Shown one piece after another: positions 55,968-64,000 of a DNA stretch of 64,000 nt. Every line of letters begins with the position of its first letter. Positions within the stretch are counted from its first letter, which is position 1. A program made the translations under genes and the position numbers. The notes beneath the pieces are model-generated. The model did not search any database, was not told the origin of the DNA, and saw nothing but the letters and a program-made list of their open reading frames with translations. Source of the DNA: Cerasicoccus frondis (GTDB taxonomy: Bacteria > Verrucomicrobiota > Verrucomicrobiia > Opitutales > Cerasicoccaceae); contig JAVDPC010000025.1 of assembly GCA_031296915.1 (NCBI GenBank), positions 1 through 64,000 on the forward strand, read 5' to 3'.

Positions 55968-56516
55968 TTACGCGTCCATTTTCTCGGTGAATCCATCCAG
56001 TGCATTGCTGAAGTTACTCATGTCGCGGCAAAGGGCTGATATGCGATGGCGCAGATCGGCGTCCGCGATGCTGGGGCCCTCGAAGTGGCGCCCGGTTGCA
56101 TAAACGAAGCGTGGCACGATAACAGCACGGAAGTCGAGCATCAGGCTATTCGCAACGGCCATGACTGACATGTAGCTGCCGTCGCCCCCCGCTGCGCAGA
56201 GAAAGCCGACGACTTTGCCTGTCCAGTGACGCCCGGTGAGTTCGAGCATATTCTTCAAGGCGGCGTTGACATCGTAATTATAGATCGGCGTGGCGATGAG
56301 GATGCCCTTGGCTGCCTTGATCTTTTGCGCGAGTGCTGAGACGTTTTCGTGACCGTAGGCGGCGCCGCCATCGCAGAGCGGCAGTTCGTTTTCCGTTAAG
56401 TCGATGAGCTCAGCGCCAGGGAGGTCTTCCAGGGCTGCACGCGCCATGATACGGCTGCGGCTACCGGGGTTCAGGCTGCAGGAAATGATTAGCAAGGGAG
56501 CTACTTTTTCACTCAT
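55968..56516 (-). CDS. NAD(P)H-dependent FMN reductase
   Basis: 182 residues with the flavodoxin-like FMN_red fold: IISCSLNPGSRSRIMARAAL (phosphate-binding loop), ILIATPIYNYDVNAALKNML and KVVGFLCAAGGDGSYMSVM are typical of flavin reductases of the chromate/azo-reductase group. It lies 56 bases upstream of the CusB gene on the same strand, so it may be co-expressed with metal efflux. Substrate open. Confidence 0.88.
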   Translation of the reverse strand: MSEKVAPLLIISCSLNPGSRSRIMARAALEDLPGAELIDLTENELPLCDGGAAYGHENVSALAQKIKAAKGILIATPIYNYDVNAALKNMLELTGRHWTGKVVGFLCAAGGDGSYMSVMAVANSLMLDFRAVIVPRFVYATGRHFEGPSIADADLRHRISALCRDMSNFSNALDGFTEKMDA

Positions 56517-56575
56517 GTTGGGAGGCTGTGAGGGAATACGGGCCCTGTCAACAGCCTTGCTTTTTTTATAGATAC

Positions 56576-56605
56576 AACAAAAAACCCCGGCAGTCGCCGG
56601 GGTTT
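56576..56605 (-). terminator. Terminator after the FecR-domain gene
   Basis: On the minus strand, AAACCCCGGC pairs with GCCGGGGTTTTTT, giving a strong intrinsic terminator downstream of the gene ending at 56628. Confidence 0.88.
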
Positions 56606-56627
56606 GGAAAAAGTCGTTCAGTTGGCG

Positions 56628-57500
56628 TTATGCGCCGATTGAATCAAGGCTACCAGTGGTTATTGTAACGCCACCGTCATTAGTTTCTTCTTCGGTGGTC
56701 TCAGTAGTCTCGATCGGCACGCTGCCGGAGGGATCTACACCTGTGCCAGTCGAAATGATGGTCATCTCAGGTGTGGTGACGATCGTGGAGTGGTTAGTCA
56801 CGGTGCTAATAGCAGGCGCATTTGGCAGAGTTGCCACAAACTGATTCGCTTTGGCGAGAACTTCAGGGCTCGCGGGAGCGCTGCTGCCTGGATCATTGAT
56901 GTTCAAGATCGTGTAAGTTTCGCCTTCGGCCACTGGAACAACGGTGCCATCAGCAAGGACTACAACGACATCACCTGTGATGTTGGTGCTGGAGAATTCG
57001 CCTGTTTCCGCATTGTATTCGACAACCCAGACTGTGCCGCGAATACCGGCCGATGCGACTGGAGTGTTGATGGTGAAGCTGGAGCCAGCGTCGAGATCGA
57101 GCTTACGGACTTCGCCAATAATTTGACCATAACCAAGGCTGGTGTTGGTGGTGGAAAGGCTTGGGTCTTTTTCCAGGCGGAGGAAAGAACCAAGGGCAGG
57201 GTCGTAAGATGCTTGCTCGAAGGTGGTTACGTCGAACTTAGAATTTGGCGTAACGTTGATGGATGCACCGTTGGAGAAGAGCAGTAACGCGGTGGAGTTG
57301 TCTCCCGTGACGACGGTGTTGCCTTCCGAAAATTCCTGACCACGCTTGAGAGGTGTCACAGCGCCCGTTGCATTATTCACCAACTGAACCTGCCCCTTGA
57401 CGAGGAAGGCCTTGATGACGCCGATCTTTTCTTGTGCAGATGCAACGTTGGCTAGGCACAGCACTGTAGCTGCGAGAGTGATAAGCTTTAGGATTTTCAT
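56628..57500 (-). CDS. Secreted FecR-domain protein
   Basis: About 290 residues from the ATG at 57500 (MKILKLITLAATVLCLANVA), with a signal peptide ending near ASAQE. A FecR domain (GQVQLVNNATGAVTPLKRGQ to VTTFEQ, then a second beta region with FTINTPVASAGIRGTVWVVE) covers the middle. The C-terminus is Thr/Glu-rich. Classical FecR proteins are transmembrane anti-sigma regulators, but this one has no transmembrane helix and no sigma factor or TonB receptor gene nearby, so it is probably a stand-alone secreted beta-sandwich protein. Confidence 0.85.
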   Translation of the reverse strand: MKILKLITLAATVLCLANVASAQEKIGVIKAFLVKGQVQLVNNATGAVTPLKRGQEFSEGNTVVTGDNSTALLLFSNGASINVTPNSKFDVTTFEQASYDPALGSFLRLEKDPSLSTTNTSLGYGQIIGEVRKLDLDAGSSFTINTPVASAGIRGTVWVVEYNAETGEFSSTNITGDVVVVLADGTVVPVAEGETYTILNINDPGSSAPASPEVLAKANQFVATLPNAPAISTVTNHSTIVTTPEMTIISTGTGVDPSGSVPIETTETTEEETNDGGVTITTGSLDSIGA

Positions 57501-57713
57501 GGTCAATGCGTTAGAAAAATTGGGTAATTTTGATTCGTTAGGTTAGCAGTGTGTCTGCATGTGTTCAAGTAAAATCAACAGGCTCTGCTAAATCGCGAGA
57601 CGGCATGCGCGTTGATATAAGTTTGCAATACAGGCGGAATCGTTGGCATGATGAAGTTGATGGTCAATAGTGTATTCAACGCCAGCCCAAGATTTTAGCA
57701 AATTGTAACCTAA

Positions 57714-58472
57714 ATGAAAGTATTGGGCATTGACATCGGAGGTTCAGGCACGAAAGCCGCGCTAGTGGATACCCATACGGGGGAATGGTTGACCGAACGG
57801 CTTCGACTTGAGACCCCTCAACCAGCAAAATACGGAGATTTAGTCACTACTTTGCGCGAGATCACTTCGCATTTTGATTGGAAAGGGCCAATTGGCTGCG
57901 GGTTTCCGGGAGTTATTCGTGATCAAGCGATTTTTACGGCGGCGAATCTTCACAAGAGCTTAGTGGGCAGTCGTTTGGGTGATGATGTAGGAGTTGCCGG
58001 GGAACCCGCTTGGTTAATTAATGATGCCGATGCAGCTGGTTTGGCGGAGGTGCGTTTCGGGTTGGCGAAAGGACGCACTGGCGTTGTGCTGTTTTTGACC
58101 GTGGGCACTGGCATTGGCACCGCATTCTTTACTGATGGAGTCCTGGTGCCAAATTCTGAGCTTGGGCACCTGATTATGCAAGTTGGCAAGGATCAGTATG
58201 TTGAAGCCGAGGATCATGCGGCGGATGCGGTGCGGCACCGAGAGGATTTAAAATGGCCGGAGTGGGCGAAGCGATTCGATGAATTTCTGCATGCTATCCA
58301 TGCCCTCACGCAGCCGGACGAGATCATTATCGGTGGCGGCGTGGCCAAAAAAGGGCATAAATTCCTGCCACACATGAACCCTCCATGCCCCTTGCATCTG
58401 GCTACATTACAAAACCGCGCTGGAATAACCGGCGCGGCTTTGGCGGCGGCTGAGCGTATTGCTAGCCGCTGA
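57714..58472 (+). CDS. ppgK: Polyphosphate/ATP glucokinase (ROK family)
   Basis: 252 residues, the usual PpgK length. It phosphorylates glucose to glucose-6-phosphate with polyphosphate or ATP. Visible are the phosphate-binding motif LGIDIGGSGTKAALV, LTVGTGIGTAFF, SELGHLIMQVGK and the C-terminal IIGGGVAKKGHKFLPHM typical of this ROK subgroup. It could receive glucose released by the GH3 enzymes (inference). Confidence 0.92.
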   Translation: MKVLGIDIGGSGTKAALVDTHTGEWLTERLRLETPQPAKYGDLVTTLREITSHFDWKGPIGCGFPGVIRDQAIFTAANLHKSLVGSRLGDDVGVAGEPAWLINDADAAGLAEVRFGLAKGRTGVVLFLTVGTGIGTAFFTDGVLVPNSELGHLIMQVGKDQYVEAEDHAADAVRHREDLKWPEWAKRFDEFLHAIHALTQPDEIIIGGGVAKKGHKFLPHMNPPCPLHLATLQNRAGITGAALAAAERIASR

Positions 58473-58483
58473 TCATCAAAAGC

Positions 58484-58624
58484 TTAAGCGTGTTCGCCTT
58501 GGATGACGAGTACAGCTGCTTCGCCTTCTTTCTTCTCGTCCTTATCTTTTTTCTGGCAAGGACAGGCAGTGGCGATGCTAGCGCCAAAGGCGACTACGGC
58601 GAGGAATGCAATGAGTTTTTTCAT
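58484..58624 (-). CDS. Very short exported cysteine-containing protein
   Basis: 46 residues from the ATG at 58624 to 58484. A signal-like N-terminus (MKKLIAFLAVVAFGASIATA) is followed by CPCQKKDKDEKKEG, a Cys-Pro-Cys motif and a highly charged tail. The cysteine right after ATA could be a lipidation site or bind metal. Longer readings upstream of the ATG are not supported. Function unknown. Confidence 0.65.
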   Translation of the reverse strand: MKKLIAFLAVVAFGASIATACPCQKKDKDEKKEGEAAVLVIQGEHA

Positions 58625-58773
58625 GGCTGTAATGGTATGGTTATCTGATTCGTTTTCAAGCGGGTATCCAAGTTTTTTGAATCCCAACATTAGTTTAGAA
58701 CCGCAAGCTAGCGATTTTGTTTCCTGATATATTAGATTAGCTGCTTTTGCAACCGAATGATGTTCATTAAGCG

Positions 58774-60165
58774 TTAGGATTCCTTGTTGATGAGATCGAG
58801 GCAATCTTCCAGGGGGTAGGACCAGATCTCGCTCAAGGTCGGGTGGTACCAATGAACCTTGAGCAATTGCTCGACAGTGCCGCCGAGACTGACCCCCACG
58901 GCGAGCGCGTGAATGAGCTCCGAGGCGTCCTTGCCAACGCATTCAGCGGCCAGGACTTTGCCGGTCACTTTGTCGACCCAAGTCTTCACGTAGCCGTATT
59001 TGGCTTCCATGAGGATGGATTTGCCGTGGTCGTCGAACGGGTAATCCGCCGATACAAAGTCAATGCCGCGCTGGGTCATCTCGGCCTCAGTCAGGCCGAC
59101 GTGACCAATCTGGGGATCGGTAAACACCACGCTCAGCAACGTGTCGTAGTTAACTGGCTCCACCGCCTGACCAAAGGCGTGTTTCGCGGCAAGCTCGCCC
59201 TGCATGATGGCGATGTGGACGATCTCATGCGGCCCGGCGACGTCGCCTGCGGCGTAAATGTGTGGGTTGGTCGTCTGCTGGTTCTCGTTGGTGACGAGGT
59301 GTCCGCTTTTGCGTGTTTCCAAGCTGGCGGCTTCGATAGCTAACCCTGCAGTATTCGGCTTGCGGCCAAGCGCGTTGAACAGGTGTTTGGCTTCGCGGAC
59401 TAACGTCTCACCGCCGTGTTCGAAGGTGACACGGTAACCGTCGTCCGTTTTTTCAACCTGCTTCAGTGCGGTGTCGGTGATCAGCTCGATGCCCTCGTCG
59501 CGGAAGGCCTGCTCGACAACCTTTGCCGCTTCGGGCGAGACTTCTTTCAGAATGTGCGGACTGCGCTGGATCTGGGTGATCTTGCTGCCGGCGCGGTGGA
59601 GGAACTGCGCCAGCTCGCAGGCGACAATCCCGCCGCCGAGCACAATGACCGACTCTGGTAGGAAATCCAGCTCGAGCACATCGTCGCTTGTCCAGACGGG
59701 CACGTCGCTCAGGCCGGGCACGGGCGGGAAATTCACCACCGAGCCCGTCGCGACCATGATTTTATCCGCCGTTAGGACCGTGCCGTCGTCGAGGGTGACC
59801 TCGCGCTCGCCGGTGAACTTCGCCTTGTTGCGATACAGCGTGAAGCGGTCGCTCTGGAGCTGCTCCTGGCGGTATTCGGAGAATTCGTCGATCATCCGGA
59901 GCTTGCGCTGATGCAGCTCGGGCATGTCGACTTTGGCGCTGGGGATATCGAGCCCGAACAGCTTGCCTTTCTGGGCGAGGTGGAGGACTTCGGCGGAATA
60001 GATCAGCGTCTTCGAAGGCATGCAGCCACGCAGGATGCACAGGCCGCCGAGGGTCGCCGCGCCGTCGACAATGGCGACGCGGTCGGTGTGTTCGCGTGCC
60101 GTGCGCGCTGCGGCGTAGCCACCGCTGCCGCCGCCGATCACGAGAAAGTCGTAGTGGGTGCTCAT
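58774..60165 (-). CDS. Dihydrolipoamide-dehydrogenase-like flavoprotein disulfide reductase
   Basis: 463 residues of the pyridine nucleotide-disulfide oxidoreductase family. FAD motif GGGSGGYAAA, redox pair Cys43/Cys48 in LCILRGCMPSK, NAD(P) motif ILGGGIVACELAQF and a second FAD segment IYAAGDVAGPHEIVHI. The C-terminal interface (VHWYHPTLSEIWSYPLED) carries the His-Pro-Thr motif of lipoamide/mercuric-type enzymes. No 2-oxoacid dehydrogenase genes are nearby, so it may be a free E3 or a mercuric/thiol reductase relative. Confidence 0.9.
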   Translation of the reverse strand: MSTHYDFLVIGGGSGGYAAARTAREHTDRVAIVDGAATLGGLCILRGCMPSKTLIYSAEVLHLAQKGKLFGLDIPSAKVDMPELHQRKLRMIDEFSEYRQEQLQSDRFTLYRNKAKFTGEREVTLDDGTVLTADKIMVATGSVVNFPPVPGLSDVPVWTSDDVLELDFLPESVIVLGGGIVACELAQFLHRAGSKITQIQRSPHILKEVSPEAAKVVEQAFRDEGIELITDTALKQVEKTDDGYRVTFEHGGETLVREAKHLFNALGRKPNTAGLAIEAASLETRKSGHLVTNENQQTTNPHIYAAGDVAGPHEIVHIAIMQGELAAKHAFGQAVEPVNYDTLLSVVFTDPQIGHVGLTEAEMTQRGIDFVSADYPFDDHGKSILMEAKYGYVKTWVDKVTGKVLAAECVGKDASELIHALAVGVSLGGTVEQLLKVHWYHPTLSEIWSYPLEDCLDLINKES

Positions 60166-60341
60166 GGGATTTTTAAAGTTCGTCGCTGGTTAATCGAAGG
60201 TGTGTTTGGATACACTACCCACAGTCGGCGGATTGTGTAAAACCTGTCATGCAAAAACTAACAGCGCCCTTGTGTCTACCTTGAGCCAGTTGGTTTTGCC
60301 ATTTTCGCAAAGCGAAAATCTCTCCGGTGAAGCGGGACGCT

Positions 60342-60686
60342 TCAGCCGGGGGGCCATTGGAGGGAGCGGCCGGCGAGGACGTGGATGTGCAGGTGGGGGA
60401 CGGCTTCGCCGCCGTCGGGGCCGTTGTTGATGACGAGGCGGAAGCCGTTCTCGCCGCCGAACTGGTTGCCCATTTTCCGGGCGATGAGCATTAGGTGGCC
60501 GAGCAGAGCTGCATCGGCGTCAGCGGATTCGCCGATGCGCACGATGAGCTTTTTCGGGATGACGAGCAGGTGCGTGGGGGCTTGGGGGGCGATGTCGCGA
60601 AAGGCGAGGCACTGGTCATCCTCGTATTCGATGGTCGCCGGGATTTCCCGGTCGATGATCTTTTGGAAAATGGTTTTCTCGGGCAT
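60342..60686 (-). CDS. HIT-family nucleotide hydrolase
   Basis: 114 residues, the HinT size. The C-terminal histidine triad VPHLHIHVLAG (His98, His100, His102), preceded by the conserved FRLVINNGPDGGEAV, marks a purine-nucleoside phosphoramidase-type protein. Confidence 0.94.
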   Translation of the reverse strand: MPEKTIFQKIIDREIPATIEYEDDQCLAFRDIAPQAPTHLLVIPKKLIVRIGESADADAALLGHLMLIARKMGNQFGGENGFRLVINNGPDGGEAVPHLHIHVLAGRSLQWPPG

Positions 60687-60807
60687 GATGGCTTAACGTA
60701 CTCTGATGCGTGGTTATGGTGCTTGATTCGAGTTCAGTAAACAACTCCCTTATAATGCAGACGAGCCTAGAACCAAGTAAGAAGCAACAGCGTTTAGGAC
60801 GAATCGG

Positions 60808-61314
60808 TTAAACAAACACCAAGCGCAGGCGAGTTTTGCTGGAGGAATATTTGGCGGCGAGCTGTTCGATGTAATCCTGCGAATGGTTGTAAGTCTGCTG
60901 ACGCTTGCTGGTGAAGTAGCGCCCTGGGGGGCAGACGCTGCGACGCAAACCGGTGATCAGGATGATTGCCTCGCGACAGCCGCCGACCTTACGCAGGGCC
61001 TGCATGATCGCGGGGCGGAGGAACAAGGGATCATCGTCCGCCCCAGTGAGGTCGCAATGAGCGACGCCGGTATGGCGGCTGCCCTGTAGGTGGAGACTGA
61101 GCAGTTTTTCGACGACTTTGTTGAGCTCGGTGAGGTCGCTGTCGTTGTTGCGCTGGGCGAACTCGACCGCTGACTGTATTTGTGTGGCCAGCTCTGCATC
61201 GCTCTCTGTGGCGAGGTGGAGCAATTGGTTGAGCGCCTGTAAGTCGATCACAGGTGGGTCACCTGGTGCATTTGCGCCTGATTCTTCGTGCTTGGTTGAG
61301 GAGTTAGACGGCAT
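60808..61314 (-). CDS. Hypothetical protein, 168 residues
   Basis: The N-terminal half is acidic and helical (LQALNQLLHLATESDAELAT, LTELNKVVEKLLSLHLQGSR). The C-terminal half is mixed and basic, with two Cys in a GGCR and SVC context and a basic end (TSKRQQTY... TRLRLVFV). No signal peptide, membrane helix or recognised domain. It lies between the HIT gene and nrdR on the same strand. Function unknown. Confidence 0.6.
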   Translation of the reverse strand: MPSNSSTKHEESGANAPGDPPVIDLQALNQLLHLATESDAELATQIQSAVEFAQRNNDSDLTELNKVVEKLLSLHLQGSRHTGVAHCDLTGADDDPLFLRPAIMQALRKVGGCREAIILITGLRRSVCPPGRYFTSKRQQTYNHSQDYIEQLAAKYSSSKTRLRLVFV

Positions 61315-61376
61315 GGATTGCGCTCTTTATTAATCAACCAGAAACCAGGGACTAAGAACCAACGAAATTGCCGTGT

Positions 61377-61832
61377 TTACCGGACGACTTTGAGTTCGCT
61401 GATTTCGGCAGCGAGTTCTTCGATGTCACGGAAGTCCTTGTAGACGCTGGCAAAGCGAACGTAGGCGATTTGATCAATTTCCTTCAGGCGGCGCATGATG
61501 TATTCACCAATGGCCTCGCTGGGGATTTCGTTGCCGAACTCTCGTTCGAGCTCGTCGATGATTTCGACGATCATCATCTCGATTTGCTCGGCTTCGATGG
61601 GCCGCTTTTCGGCGGCGCGGCGAATGCCCGCGAGCATTTTGGCGCGATCAAACTCTTCGCGCGCGCCGTTGCGTTTGACGACGACCAAGCCCTCACGCAG
61701 GATTTCTTCGATCGTCGTGAAGCGATAACCGCAGCCCAGACATTGGCGGCGTCGGCGGATGGACAGGTTATTCTTGCCCAGGCGGGTGTCCAACACCTTG
61801 GTGTCGGCGTGTGTGCATTTGGGACACTGCAT
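61377..61832 (-). CDS. nrdR: Transcriptional repressor NrdR
   Basis: 151 residues. Zinc ribbon with Cys3, Cys6, Cys31 and Cys34 (MQCPKC..., CLGCGYRF) and a following ATP-cone (VVVKRNGAREEFDRAKMLAG). NrdR senses (d)ATP and represses ribonucleotide reductase genes. No nrd gene or NrdR box was spotted in this window. Confidence 0.96.
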   Translation of the reverse strand: MQCPKCTHADTKVLDTRLGKNNLSIRRRRQCLGCGYRFTTIEEILREGLVVVKRNGAREEFDRAKMLAGIRRAAEKRPIEAEQIEMMIVEIIDELEREFGNEIPSEAIGEYIMRRLKEIDQIAYVRFASVYKDFRDIEELAAEISELKVVR

Positions 61833-61870
61833 GATCTAACAGATGAGCAATCGGGGAATCGGCGGCCTGC

Positions 61871-62464
61871 TCAATTGGCCGACAGTTTGAGGAAATTTTC
61901 CAGTAGCTTCATGCCATGGGCGGTCGCATAGGACTCCGGGTGGAACTGAACACCGTAGATCGGGAGCTCCTTATGACGCATGCCCATGATTTCGTTGGCG
62001 CTGTCTGCGTAGTCCGGGTCGTCCACCCAAGCGGTGACTTCGAGTGAATCGGGCAAGGTTGCCTTCTCCACGAGCAGGGAGTGATAGCGAGTGGCGGGGA
62101 AATCCTGAGGCAGGCCGTTAAAGACGTCGCTGTCGGTGTGCTTGACGGGGGAGGTCTTGCCATGCATCAGGCGGTTCGCGCGAATTACGTTACCGCCGAA
62201 ATACTGGCCTATGCACTGGTGCCCCAGGCAAACGCCCAGTAGTGGCACTTTGCCCGCAAAGGCTTCGATCATCGCGAGACTGACTCCAGCTTCGGTTGGG
62301 GAGCATGGTCCGGGTGAGAGCAGCACACGCTCAGGTTTGAGTGCAAGCGCTTCATCTGGCGTAATTTCGTTATTACGGTAAACACGCTGCTCCACCCCGA
62401 GCTGTCCAAAATATTGGACTAGGTTATAGGTGAAGGAGTCAAAGTTGTCGATAACCAGAAGCAT
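61871..62464 (-). CDS. Anthranilate/aminodeoxychorismate synthase glutamine amidotransferase (TrpG/PabA)
   Basis: About 197 residues from the ATG at 62464 (MLLVIDNFDSFTYNLVQYFG), which is the conserved start; an upstream in-frame codon at 62497 is not needed. Class-I amidotransferase triad: Cys79 in LGVCLGHQ, His175 and Glu177 in VQFHPESYAT. It supplies ammonia to chorismate-using enzymes in tryptophan or folate synthesis. No trpE or pabB gene is nearby, so the two roles cannot be told apart. Confidence 0.93.
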   Translation of the reverse strand: MLLVIDNFDSFTYNLVQYFGQLGVEQRVYRNNEITPDEALALKPERVLLSPGPCSPTEAGVSLAMIEAFAGKVPLLGVCLGHQCIGQYFGGNVIRANRLMHGKTSPVKHTDSDVFNGLPQDFPATRYHSLLVEKATLPDSLEVTAWVDDPDYADSANEIMGMRHKELPIYGVQFHPESYATAHGMKLLENFLKLSAN

Positions 62465-62497
62465 AATTTCAATCCAGCAAATTGCCGATGGGGCCAC

Positions 62498-62859
62498 AAA
62501 TAGTCAATATCGGACTTGCACCACTAAATGTGGGGTGTTCGGGGCGGAAATTCACGTCAAATCGTCTTTCCGGACTGGATCGGCGATTTCGCGTCCTACT
62601 TTGGAATCGATTGAGGAGTCAGAGTGCTTTGCTGACATGGGCTTTATGGTCTATATTAATTTTCGTTAAGAATGCATGGGGTGTTCTCCCGCTCCTTGTC
62701 GGTGAAATGCAAATTGCTTATCAATAGATGCTTGTGTATTTTTCTGCGCAGGGTCAATTAGCCCTATTTGTTAAAAAACTGCTAAAGGATGGGGTGAATT
62801 GTATGTGCATCAACGCTTGACCCCGGCGCTTTCTATGATCTCCCTTTTTCACTTTACGT
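62498..62859. other. Gap upstream of tgt
   Basis: About 360 bases between the divergent TrpG/PabA and tgt genes. AT-rich in the middle (about 62640-62780). No convincing gene, hairpin or operator seen. Confidence 0.5.
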
Positions 62860-63987
62860 ATGGCAGAATCCTTTCAGCTCCTGGTGGGCGAGGCCAATGG
62901 GCCACGCCGCGGGCGTCTCTTTACGCGACATGGCGCGGTGGAGACGCCTATCTTCATGCCCGTTGGCACCCAGGCCACGGTCAAGGCGCTGACGCCTGCC
63001 CAAGTTGAAGAAGTGGGTTCACAGATCATTCTGGGAAATACTTACCACCTGAACTTACGACCTGGGTCGGAGCTTGTCGCGCAAATGGGTGGATTGCATC
63101 AGTTCATGGCGTGGGATAAGCCCATACTGACTGACAGCGGTGGTTTTCAAGTGTTTAGCTTGGCTAAGTTGCGCAAGATTAGCGAGCAGGGCATCTCTTT
63201 CCAGAGCCACATCGACGGGCGCAAGATTTTCCTCGGTCCACGTGAATGTTTTGATATCCAACGCAATCTCGGAACGGACATCGCCATGGTGCTCGACGAA
63301 TGCCCGCCTTTTCCCTGCGATGAAAAGGACTGCCGTTCCGCCGTAGACCGTACGATTCGTTGGGCGCGTCAATTTAAGGAAATCGCCGCCGGAGAGGGCT
63401 GGCTTGATGCTGGCCATCACGCCTTTGGCATTGTGCAGGGCTCAGTTTTTGAGGATCAACGCAAAGAATGTGCGCAGGCTCTGGTGGATATTGGCTTCCC
63501 TGGCTATGCCGTGGGCGGAGTCAGCGTTGGCGAGCCCGAGCCTGAAATGCTGCGCCAAGTCGCTGCAAGCATCCCCGAACTGCCCGCCGACAAGCCGCGC
63601 TACGTCATGGGGGTTGGCACCCCGCCGCAACTCCTGAAAATGATTGCCCTCGGGGCCGACATGTTCGACTGCGTTATGCCCACACGCCTGGCGCGACACG
63701 CTAACGTTTTCACACCAAACGGAACCATTAACCTACGCAATGAACGATTCAAATTAGACGAATCTCCCATCGTCGAAGGGCTGGACAATTACACGTGCCG
63801 GACCTTCAGCCGCGCATATCTGCGGCACCTCGTGATGGCCAATGAACTGCTGGCCCACACTCTGCTCTCACTGCATAACGTGCATTTTTTCCTCGATTTG
63901 ATGCGTCAAGCCCGTGAACACATTGAGGCGGGCGACTTCCAGGAATGGAGTAATCAATGGATGGAATGCTACTTATCAGAAGAGTAG
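62860..63987 (+). CDS. tgt: tRNA-guanine transglycosylase lacking two zinc cysteines
   Basis: 375 residues; inserts the queuosine precursor preQ1 at position 34 of GUN-anticodon tRNAs. The catalytic TDSGGFQVFSL (general base Asp), the pocket VLDECPPFPCD and the nucleophile segment DMFDCVMPTRLARH are intact. The usual CxCxxC zinc site is changed: around GLDNYTCRTFSRAYLRHL the first two cysteine positions are Leu308 and Asn310, leaving Cys313 and the later His339 (LHNVHFF). In this window tgt is not flanked by other queuosine genes. A zinc-free or altered C-terminal fold is implied. Confidence 0.93.
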   Translation: MAESFQLLVGEANGPRRGRLFTRHGAVETPIFMPVGTQATVKALTPAQVEEVGSQIILGNTYHLNLRPGSELVAQMGGLHQFMAWDKPILTDSGGFQVFSLAKLRKISEQGISFQSHIDGRKIFLGPRECFDIQRNLGTDIAMVLDECPPFPCDEKDCRSAVDRTIRWARQFKEIAAGEGWLDAGHHAFGIVQGSVFEDQRKECAQALVDIGFPGYAVGGVSVGEPEPEMLRQVAASIPELPADKPRYVMGVGTPPQLLKMIALGADMFDCVMPTRLARHANVFTPNGTINLRNERFKLDESPIVEGLDNYTCRTFSRAYLRHLVMANELLAHTLLSLHNVHFFLDLMRQAREHIEAGDFQEWSNQWMECYLSEE

Positions 63988-64000
63988 GACATCGCTTCGA

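Noticed and set aside
57507..57713. Possible riboswitch or small RNA between the FecR-domain gene and ppgK
   Set aside because: No strong hairpin, terminator or conserved leader is visible in this gap.
62482..62727. Small reading frame in the gap before tgt
   Set aside because: Starts inside the divergent neighbour's upstream region, has no ribosome binding site and the translation resembles no known protein.

Overview
The window looks like a chromosome segment from a marine-type Verrucomicrobiota bacterium, most likely class Opitutae (Puniceicoccales/Coraliomargarita-like). The assignment is inferred from gene content: a giant delta-60-repeat secreted protein, a PEP-CTERM protein, a giant pseudopilin resembling Verru_Chthon cassette protein A, many secreted carbohydrate-active proteins with discoidin/LamG modules, LacI and GntR/LacI-hybrid regulators, and a typical Gram-negative core (LptF/G permease, RND efflux). 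No rRNA, tRNA, CRISPR array, prophage or intact insertion sequence was recognised.

Layout. 0.3-8.4 kb: an 8 kb gene for a secreted repeat protein, with tandem terminators. 8.4-14.3 kb: an LptF/LptG permease whose conserved N-terminus extends past the first usable start codon, a PA14-containing GH3 glycosidase, a small membrane protein and gdhA. 14.3-15.25 kb: a gene-free repeat island with large palindromes, a G-quadruplex-capable tract and octamer repeats. 15.25-43.4 kb: a carbohydrate-utilisation region with three regulators (one GntR/LacI hybrid, two LacI), a PEP-CTERM protein, two paralogous multidomain clan-A-like glycoside hydrolases, a GH3, a GH43, a multidomain esterase, a TPR lipoprotein, a membrane-tethered solute-binding protein without an ABC transporter, a BNR_4-type beta-propeller, a giant pseudopilin and a small secreted partner. 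43.4-50.4 kb: hom, a pair of equal-length single-pass membrane proteins, an MFS transporter, a secreted SHD1-like/C39 peptidase-like protein and a secreted hypothetical. 50.5-56.5 kb: a CusA/CusB-type heavy-metal efflux pair and an FMN reductase. 56.6-64 kb: a FecR-domain secreted protein, ppgK, a tiny Cys-containing exported protein, a dihydrolipoamide-dehydrogenase-like flavoprotein, a HIT protein, a hypothetical, nrdR, a TrpG/PabA amidotransferase and tgt.

How the genes may work together (inference). Extracellular esterase and clan-A hydrolases, decorated with LamG, discoidin and FN3 modules, would attack a decorated polysaccharide. Cytoplasmic GH3 and GH43 enzymes, which lack visible signal peptides, would finish the oligosaccharides. 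LacI-type regulators would act at palindromes found in the divergent or upstream gaps (22.18, 26.07, 27.38, 27.55 kb). The 34.5-43.4 kb run joins a binding protein, a TPR lipoprotein, a beta-propeller and a giant pseudopilin with no ABC permease or ATPase, so it may be an unconventional surface capture or assembly system. This is the best candidate for a poorly described system here.

Four copies or half-copies of a dispersed palindromic element (consensus around CTAGATGAAAAGTGCTCTAG) lie at 41-108, 14284-14323, 17545-17580 and 47723-47745. In two of them the stop codon of the neighbouring gene is the TAG inside the element. The tRNA-guanine transglycosylase lacks two of the three zinc-binding cysteines while keeping its catalytic residues.
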